A DNA stretch of 10,836 bases, from assembly GCA_002438305.1 (NCBI GenBank), contig DJUI01000090.1, forward strand, positions 18,629-29,464, written 5' to 3'. The notes below the pieces were generated by a model. That model worked only from the letters and a program-made list of their open reading frames with translations, was not told the origin of the DNA and made no database searches. Source of the DNA: Staphylococcaceae bacterium UBA6286 (GTDB lineage Bacteria; Bacillota; Bacilli; Staphylococcales; Staphylococcaceae). Position numbers and translations under genes: made by a program. Positions 6,193 through 10,836 of this stretch are shown piece by piece (within the stretch, counting starts at the first letter, position 1; the number at the start of each line of letters is the position of its first letter).

Positions 6193-8095
6193 AGGACTGC
6201 TCCAGCACTTTTCAAATCATATCATGATGATGTCACTGATCAATATCATCTGTACGTTTCTACTGATTCCATTCTCTTATATCATGATGACTGTGACGAA
6301 TATAGATATGATAGAACAGTATCAGTCAGTGCATCTCGGGGCAGATACGTTTTTTGCCAACTGGTTCTATGTTGGAACGATGTTATACGCAGTAATCTCC
6401 GGATTGATGATGACGTATTTCCTGAAGAGTGAAGAGGCCTCAGATTTCTTTCATAGTCTGAAATTTAGACGAGGCACACTGCTTGCCCATATTGTCGTCG
6501 TGTTTATGACTCACTTGATTATCAACTTAATGATCAACGGTGCATTAACATGGCTGCTATCATTTTATTATTCACAAATTACATTGGCAAAAATCGGACA
6601 ATGGATGATGGTGACTATTATTATTGCGACCACTATCTTTTTTCTGACGCTTTTCATCGGTCAGTGGGTCAATAACTATTATTCTCATCTTGGTATGACG
6701 CTGCTTATCATCATACTGCCATGGTTACTCAGCGGGTTAATCCAGGGCACATATGTCAATCTGTTTAACGGGCTGTCATATTCTTGTCCATATAACAGTC
6801 AGAATATAGACGATAAAAGTTTTGCATGGACACTTCCTGAAGGTATCATCGAGCAGGTGACTCAGGACAAAATAGAATGGGGGTACTTAAGTATCGTCAT
6901 GTTTTTTGGATTACTGTTACTCCTCTGCACATATATAATCTACCGTTATCGAAAAAATGAAAATGTCAAAAATGCTTTTCAAAGTGTCTGGATCGAATGG
7001 ATTGTCGGCAGTCTGCTGACACTTATCGGTATGATGATTATAGGATGGATATTTTCTGCAGTGTTTCGCAACATCATTATGGTGGTTGTCATTTACTTGC
7101 TGGCATTCATCATCATTTATATCATCTTCCTGATGTTCAATCAGAAGACTGTGAGAGTGCATCTTAACCTGAAAAATATGTTCATCACGTTGACGGTGAT
7201 AGCTGTAGTGATCGGTGGCATTTTTGCTTATGGCAACTGGGAACGTCAGTACGTACCGGCGTCCAATGAAGTCGCTTCAGTATCTGTAATGCCTTATTAC
7301 TATGATGAATACTCTGACGAACTGTGGTTTACGTTTGCGGTTACTGATAAGTCATATATTGACGAAGTTAGAAATCTGCATGTACAGCTGCAGACAGATA
7401 AAGATACGCGACGTGATGATTATTCAGCGATGGCTGCATTAAGCTACAAGATGACAGATGGCCGAGAAGTGAATAGAGCTTATGAAACGATTTCTGAACA
7501 GCAAGAGCACAACATGCTGAAACTTCTCAGAACTGAAAAGTATAGTGATGTCATTGCGGCAGGATATAACTGGAAAGACATTGCTTCATACAAAGGGGAG
7601 ATCAATACTCCGACGAATTTGATGAATAATGCTTACTCCACAGCGCAGTTCAAATCAAACAGTGCGTTTTATACTGCCTTCAGACAAGATATAAATAAAG
7701 CATTATTAGTAGATCCATTGACTAAACTTTCTGCCTCTTCATCTGAAATCCTGCTTCATTCGAAGACGCAATATGGAAATGACAAAAGAGCAGCGTTATC
7801 TCCGTATTATCATGCAACGATAGACTATTTAATCAACAAAGGAACGATTGACCGGCAGAGTGACATCTTTGCAGAGGGGCAGTTTTATCAGCTGACAGAT
7901 CCTGAAGATAAATATAGTTATTCATCTATAGATGCTGATACAATCACTAAAGGAAAAGGTGTGGAAATTCAAGATAAAACTATGAGACAGGCGCTGGATA
8001 ATAAACATGCAGTAATAGACGGCAAATACGCCTATGTGTTCATCAATCAAGATAGCTATTCATTGATTTATATGGATACCGATCTCACTAATTAA
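6164..8095 (+). CDS. ABC transporter permease with large C-terminal soluble domain (DUF6449-like)
   Basis: A 643-residue protein. About nine hydrophobic segments (roughly 21-44, 67-87, 107-135, 146-168, 175-196, 240-260, 275-300, 303-325, 339-358) are followed by a soluble domain of about 285 residues (360-643) without further membrane spans. The segment EEASDFFHSLKFRRGTL (90-106) resembles the 'FYHSLPIKR' element after the second helix of many Firmicute ABC-2-type permeases. The C-terminal region resembles what databases call DUF6449, recalled rather than searched. It is the membrane partner of the preceding ATPase, probably as a homodimer since no second permease follows. I chose ATG 6164 because GGGAGG (6150-6155) lies 8 bp upstream; in-frame ATGs at 6143 and 6158 precede or crowd this site. 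The gene overlaps the ATPase by 29 bp. Substrate unknown; export or envelope-stress sensing is an analogy to YtrBCDEF. Confidence 0.88.
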   Translation: MPLKTLSLNKGLLQHFSNHIMMMSLINIICTFLLIPFSYIMMTVTNIDMIEQYQSVHLGADTFFANWFYVGTMLYAVISGLMMTYFLKSEEASDFFHSLKFRRGTLLAHIVVVFMTHLIINLMINGALTWLLSFYYSQITLAKIGQWMMVTIIIATTIFFLTLFIGQWVNNYYSHLGMTLLIIILPWLLSGLIQGTYVNLFNGLSYSCPYNSQNIDDKSFAWTLPEGIIEQVTQDKIEWGYLSIVMFFGLLLLLCTYIIYRYRKNENVKNAFQSVWIEWIVGSLLTLIGMMIIGWIFSAVFRNIIMVVVIYLLAFIIIYIIFLMFNQKTVRVHLNLKNMFITLTVIAVVIGGIFAYGNWERQYVPASNEVASVSVMPYYYDEYSDELWFTFAVTDKSYIDEVRNLHVQLQTDKDTRRDDYSAMAALSYKMTDGREVNRAYETISEQQEHNMLKLLRTEKYSDVIAAGYNWKDIASYKGEINTPTNLMNNAYSTAQFKSNSAFYTAFRQDINKALLVDPLTKLSASSSEILLHSKTQYGNDKRAALSPYYHATIDYLINKGTIDRQSDIFAEGQFYQLTDPEDKYSYSSIDADTITKGKGVEIQDKTMRQALDNKHAVIDGKYAYVFINQDSYSLIYMDTDLTN

Positions 8096-8130
8096 TAAGT
8101 CCCGACGCAAGGTGCGTCAGGACTTATTTT
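8094..8130. terminator. Bidirectional terminator between convergent genes
   Basis: AATAAGTCCCGACGCA (8094-8109) pairs with TGCGTCAGGACTTATT (8113-8128) around a 3-nt loop with one C/A mismatch. T-rich tails lie on both strands. It starts within the permease stop codon and ends 4 bp before the stop of the minus-strand gene, so it likely serves both. Confidence 0.88.
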
Positions 8131-8134
8131 CTAA

Positions 8135-9229
8135 TTAGAGTATTTCCTCGGCAATTTCAACGACATATTTGAGTTTACGCCATTGTTCTTCTTCAGTCAG
8201 GATGTTGCCTTCTTCTGTAGAACTGAAGCCGCACTGCGGACTGAGTGACAGTTGTTCTTTTGGGATATAATGACTCGCTTCTTCGACACGTTCAATGATT
8301 GTCTCTTTGTTTTCTAAGTCACCGTGTTTTGAAGTGAACAGGCCAAGGACAATTTTAGCATCATCGCGTTTAAAGTGTCTGAGCGGTTCGAAATCTCCGG
8401 AGCGTTCATCATCATATTCCAGGAAGAATCCGTCCAGTTTTTCTGTGAACAGTGCTTCAGCAATCGGACCGTAACCACCTTTCATCGCCCAGCTGGAGCG
8501 GAAGTTACCACGACAAATATGAGTCGTGATATGTAAGTCATCCGGCAGTCCCGCGATAGCTTCATTGACAGTTGCAGCTGCGATTTGAATGGCTTGCTGC
8601 TTGTCTTCTTCTGAGCGGAGTCTTCGTTTAATACGGTGCTCGGTAGCTGCAAGACCGGCCCAATAGACATCGTCCAGCTGGACGTAGCGGATGCCGATGT
8701 CATAAAGTGCTGTCAAGCTGTCGTGATAGGCTCTGGATACATCGCGCTGATAGTCGTGGATATCAGGATAGAGCTCATCGTTTAAAATATTGGGATGAAA
8801 CAATTGATTTGGACTTGGAATGGTCACTTTTGCGGTTCCTTGACTGCCTACTGCATTGCGTAAGAAGTCAGCATGTTCAAAGTGAGGATGGTTTAAATTT
8901 GCAGTGACTGGAGCTGTGACCTTGACGTCATAGGCCTTTGTCTGAACGCCACTGAACTGCAGGCCTTCATCAGGAACATAACCCGTTACACCATTCAATC
9001 CTTCAAGAAAATCGAAATGCCACCAGGCACGACGGAATTCGCCGTCTGTGATACTTTGTAGGCCGACATCCACTTGTTTAGTCACAATATCTAAAATCAA
9101 TCTATTCTCAAGTTGAGTCAATTCAGTTTGTGAAATAAGCTGTTTCTTGAAATCTTCTCTTGCCTGCAATAGTTCTTTCGGGCGGAGCAGGCTGCCGACA
9201 TGATCTGCTTTGAACGGTATAGTTGACAT
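8135..9229 (-). CDS. MetE-like cobalamin-independent methionine synthase family methyltransferase (catalytic half only, YxjG/YxjH type)
   Basis: A 364-residue protein matching only the C-terminal catalytic barrel of MetE (full MetE is about 750 residues). The start HVGSLLRP (10-17), DGEFRR (62-67) and QLDD (184-187) are typical of the YxjG/YxjH-like group. Four zinc-ligand positions known from MetE are present: H237 and C239 in THICRGN, E271 in FFLEYDD and C333 in SPQCGF. A zinc-activated homocysteine thiolate and methyl transfer to make methionine are therefore likely. The folate-binding N-terminal half is absent, so the methyl donor may not be methyl-tetrahydropteroyl-triglutamate. ATG 9229 is preceded by GAGGAA (9240-9235), 5 nt away. 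A longer reading from 9355 would pass through the T-box terminator and is not real. Regulation is by the T-box leader directly upstream, consistent with a role in methionine supply. Confidence 0.9.
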   Translation of the reverse strand: MSTIPFKADHVGSLLRPKELLQAREDFKKQLISQTELTQLENRLILDIVTKQVDVGLQSITDGEFRRAWWHFDFLEGLNGVTGYVPDEGLQFSGVQTKAYDVKVTAPVTANLNHPHFEHADFLRNAVGSQGTAKVTIPSPNQLFHPNILNDELYPDIHDYQRDVSRAYHDSLTALYDIGIRYVQLDDVYWAGLAATEHRIKRRLRSEEDKQQAIQIAAATVNEAIAGLPDDLHITTHICRGNFRSSWAMKGGYGPIAEALFTEKLDGFFLEYDDERSGDFEPLRHFKRDDAKIVLGLFTSKHGDLENKETIIERVEEASHYIPKEQLSLSPQCGFSSTEEGNILTEEEQWRKLKYVVEIAEEIL

Positions 9230-9249
9230 ATATATTCCTCTTTTCTGTA

Positions 9250-9491
9250 TAAAATAAAAAAACTTCCCTCCTCGTAAAAGGACGAAAGTTTCGTGGTACC
9301 ACCTTAATTCGTGACGTGTTGTCACCTCAAACTTGTAACGTAAGTATACGTACAATGCTCATCACAGACTCACATTGTAATCACAAAAAGACCATCTTCA
9401 TAAAGATTCAATGCTTGTTTTCACCAGACACAAGCTCGCTGGAAATGAATGATTTACTACTTTTCTTTTTATGGTGATTGCTATCGAATTG
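9250..9491 (-). promoter_or_regulatory. T-box riboswitch leader, probably tRNA-Met responsive
   Basis: Read on the minus strand, the leader has the main T-box parts in order. Stem I has a base AAAAAGA/TCTTTTT (9470-9464 with 9391-9385), AGTA in the 5' specifier-loop strand (9461-9458), AGCGAGC (9440-9434) and a distal loop with GGTGA (9425-9421) closed by GCTTGT/ACAAGC. A later hairpin is ACAATG/CATTGT (9378-9373 with 9357-9352), followed by GTGAC/GTCAC (9325-9321 with 9315-9311). The T-box proper, AAGGTGGTACCACG, is at 9305-9292, with the antiterminator pairing AAGG and ACGAAA to TTTCGTCCTT. The specifier side holds two AUGs, 9401-9399 and 9395-9393; the latter fits a GAA-N-codon-purine pattern. 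Uncharged tRNA-Met is expected to favour readthrough. Confidence 0.92.
9251..9290 (-). terminator. Regulated terminator of the T-box leader
   Basis: On the minus strand AACTTTCGTCCT (9290-9279) pairs with AGGAGGGAAGTT (9272-9261), with one G/G mismatch and one G-U pair, followed by a T-tract (9262-9256, then more T's). It competes with the T-box antiterminator for the TTTCGTCCT strand. Confidence 0.88.
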
Positions 9492-9497
9492 CATATA

Positions 9498-9526
9498 AAT
9501 CTATCATCAACATGACAAGTTGTCAA
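9498..9526 (-). promoter_or_regulatory. Promoter of the T-box/metE-like transcript
   Basis: On the minus strand a perfect TTGACA (9526-9521) is followed after 17 bp by TAGATT (9503-9498), which is preceded by TGA and so forms an extended -10 (TGNTAGATT). Transcription should start near 9492-9489, just before T-box stem I. Confidence 0.75.
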
Positions 9527-9542
9527 ATCAATTTGTTATAAT
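9512..9542 (+). promoter_or_regulatory. Promoter of the PLD-like gene
   Basis: TGTTATAAT (9534-9542) is a perfect extended -10. A possible -35, ATGACA (9512-9517), lies 19 bp upstream, which is long but tolerable for an extended -10 promoter. It overlaps the divergent metE-like promoter, and the two -35 regions share a palindrome. Confidence 0.6.
9513..9525. repeat. Perfect palindrome between divergent promoters
   Basis: TGACAA (9513-9518) and TTGTCA (9520-9525) are exact reverse complements around a single G. One arm forms part of the TTGACA -35 box of the minus-strand promoter and the other overlaps the tentative plus-strand -35. It may be a regulator site or merely the result of two back-to-back -35 boxes. 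Confidence 0.5.
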
Positions 9543-9562
9543 TAAAAAAAGGAGGGATGACA

Positions 9563-10836
9563 GTGGCTGACAAGAAAAGAACCGCAGCAAAACAATCAAC
9601 AGTAAAAAAGCAGACAGTCAGCAGGAAGAAACCTGCTGCAAAAACAGTGCAGAAGAAAAAAACTAAACCGAAAAAACAACATAAGATACGGTTTAAGTGG
9701 ATTGCCGGATTATTGTTTTTTGTTTTACTACTGGTCACTGTATGGAACATCTTCAAACCATTGCCTGCTGGAATTTCGAAACGCTATGAACCAAGCAGAA
9801 CTAATGATGTCAAACTGCTGCTCGATAATAGTTATGAGCAGGACGGCACTATGACCTACGACCACCATATATTCAGTGAAGTGTATCAGCTCATCGATGA
9901 CGCAGAAGATTTTATTATCATGGATATGTTTTTGTTCAATGCGGCTTATGACGGCACGCAACACTTCCCGAAATTATCTGCTGAGCTGACTCGGCACTTG
10001 ATTGCGAAGAAAGAGCAGCGACCGGACATGCCGATCTATGTGCTGACTGATCCAATCAATTCATTCTACGGGAGCTATACACCCGACCATTACAAGAAAC
10101 TTCGTGACAATGGCATATTCGTATACGAAACGGACTTGACGAAATTACGTGACTCAAATCCACTCTATTCAGGGTTATGGCGGTCGACTTTCCGCTGGTT
10201 AGGCAATAGTGACAATGGGACGCTGCCCAATATATTCTCAAAAAAAGAACCTGATGTCACCGTGAGAGGCTATGCACGAATGCTGAATTTCAAAGCGAAT
10301 CACCGTAAGACCATCGTCTCTGAAAAATCGGCTATCATTGCCAGCAGCAACCCGCATGATTCAAGTGGTCATCATCAAAACATCGCTGTTCAGTTGAGCG
10401 GACAGCTGCAGGAAGACTTAATACACAGTGAAGTTGCAGCCATCAATATGAGCGGTGGTAAGCTTGACCGCAGTGATTTTGCGATTAATACGCGCGCTTA
10501 TGACAATACGATGGACTACGAAACGACACTTGTCACTGAAGGCAAAATCAAAGAATCATTAATTGAATATATCAACCTTGCCAATGATAATGATGAACTT
10601 AAAATGGGGATGTTCTATCTCGCTGACCGCGATGTCATTAAGGCGCTGATTCGCGCAGCAGAGCGCGGTGTTCATGTGAAGGTCATACTTGACGTTAACA
10701 AAGAAGCATTTGGTAAAGAGAAGCCGGGTATTCCGAATAAGCCTGCTGCCCATGAACTCGTGGCAGGAAGTAATGATCGCATTCAAGTAAAATGGGCAGT
10801 GTCACACGGCGAACAGTTCCATGCGAAATACATTCT
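9563..10836 (+). CDS. Membrane-anchored phospholipase D-like protein (cardiolipin-synthase superfamily), 3' truncated by window end
   Basis: The first 424 codons are present and the gene is still open at the right edge. Residues 1-45 are extremely basic (about 19 Lys/Arg, one Asp) with Ala/Pro/Thr spacing like a histone H1 tail. One membrane segment (46-62) follows, then an extracytoplasmic PLD-type domain. The first HKD half-motif is NHRKTI (H247, K249) followed by SSNPHD (261-266); the second begins HAKYI (H420, K422) at the very edge, so both half-sites of a PLD active site appear present. Members act on phospholipids through a phospho-histidine intermediate; the substrate is unknown and cardiolipin synthase is not proven. 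I chose GTG 9563 because AGGAGGG (9550-9556) is 6 bp upstream. An in-frame ATG at 9557 abuts that site. Confidence 0.87.
   Translation, partial: MADKKRTAAKQSTVKKQTVSRKKPAAKTVQKKKTKPKKQHKIRFKWIAGLLFFVLLLVTVWNIFKPLPAGISKRYEPSRTNDVKLLLDNSYEQDGTMTYDHHIFSEVYQLIDDAEDFIIMDMFLFNAAYDGTQHFPKLSAELTRHLIAKKEQRPDMPIYVLTDPINSFYGSYTPDHYKKLRDNGIFVYETDLTKLRDSNPLYSGLWRSTFRWLGNSDNGTLPNIFSKKEPDVTVRGYARMLNFKANHRKTIVSEKSAIIASSNPHDSSGHHQNIAVQLSGQLQEDLIHSEVAAINMSGGKLDRSDFAINTRAYDNTMDYETTLVTEGKIKESLIEYINLANDNDELKMGMFYLADRDVIKALIRAAERGVHVKVILDVNKEAFGKEKPGIPNKPAAHELVAGSNDRIQVKWAVSHGEQFHAKYI

Noticed and set aside
9230..9355. 42-residue N-terminal extension of the MetE-like protein on the minus strand
   Set aside because: The extension is a translation of the T-box, antiterminator and terminator. 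The conserved MetE-like start begins at 9229 behind GAGGAA.
9523..9756. Antisense open frame opposite the start of the PLD-like gene, with hydrophobic translation
   Set aside because: It mirrors the Lys-rich sense codons (AAA/AAG read backwards as Phe and Leu codons) and has no ribosome binding site or homology I recognise.
1..10836. CRISPR arrays, tRNA or rRNA genes, insertion sequences or phage genes
   Set aside because: I saw no regularly spaced repeats, cloverleaf-like segments, transposase motifs or terminal inverted repeats. All long coding frames belong to ordinary chromosomal families.

Overview
The window reads as a chromosomal stretch from a low-GC Gram-positive bacterium, most likely a Staphylococcaceae member (a Macrococcus-, Mammaliicoccus- or Staphylococcus-like genus). 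This is inferred from the AT-rich intergenic DNA, strong AGGAGG-type ribosome binding sites, U-tract hairpin terminators, a YeeN-type YebC protein, a YtrA-type GntR/ABC operon and a T-box leader. There is no sign of phage, insertion sequences, CRISPR arrays, tRNA or rRNA.

Layout from left to right. The window opens with the last 20 codons of a membrane-protein gene (possibly Bax inhibitor-1 family) and its terminator. Then come a YebC/PmpR-family gene, a DUF985 cupin gene, and a large membrane acyltransferase with a fused SGNH domain (OatA-like architecture). A PhnB-like VOC protein and a divergent short-chain dehydrogenase follow. These are mostly single genes or short units, several separated by clear intrinsic terminators.

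From about 4851 to 8128 lies one tight operon. It encodes a YtrA-type GntR repressor, an ABC ATPase and a 643-residue permease with about nine membrane segments and a large soluble C-terminal domain. A perfect 8-bp inverted repeat with a 13-bp spacer overlaps the likely -10 box, so autorepression is probable. By analogy with the Bacillus subtilis ytr system, this looks like a ligand- or cell-envelope-stress-inducible transporter. A bidirectional terminator separates it from a convergent gene.

On the minus strand, a MetE-like methyltransferase gene lies behind a complete T-box riboswitch with a terminator/antiterminator and AUG triplets in the specifier region. This predicts induction by uncharged tRNA-Met, that is, methionine starvation. 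Its promoter is divergent from that of the last gene, a membrane-anchored phospholipase D-like protein with an unusually basic N-terminus, which runs off the right end. A perfect TGACAA/TTGTCA palindrome lies between the two promoters.

The items most worth a second look are the GntR/ABC operon with its operator and large permease domain, the T-box/MetE-like pair, the divergent-promoter palindrome, and the SDR lacking the canonical catalytic Tyr and Lys. I see no clearly unprecedented system. The families are recognisable, but the substrates of the transporter, acyltransferase, SDR and PLD-like protein are unknown.
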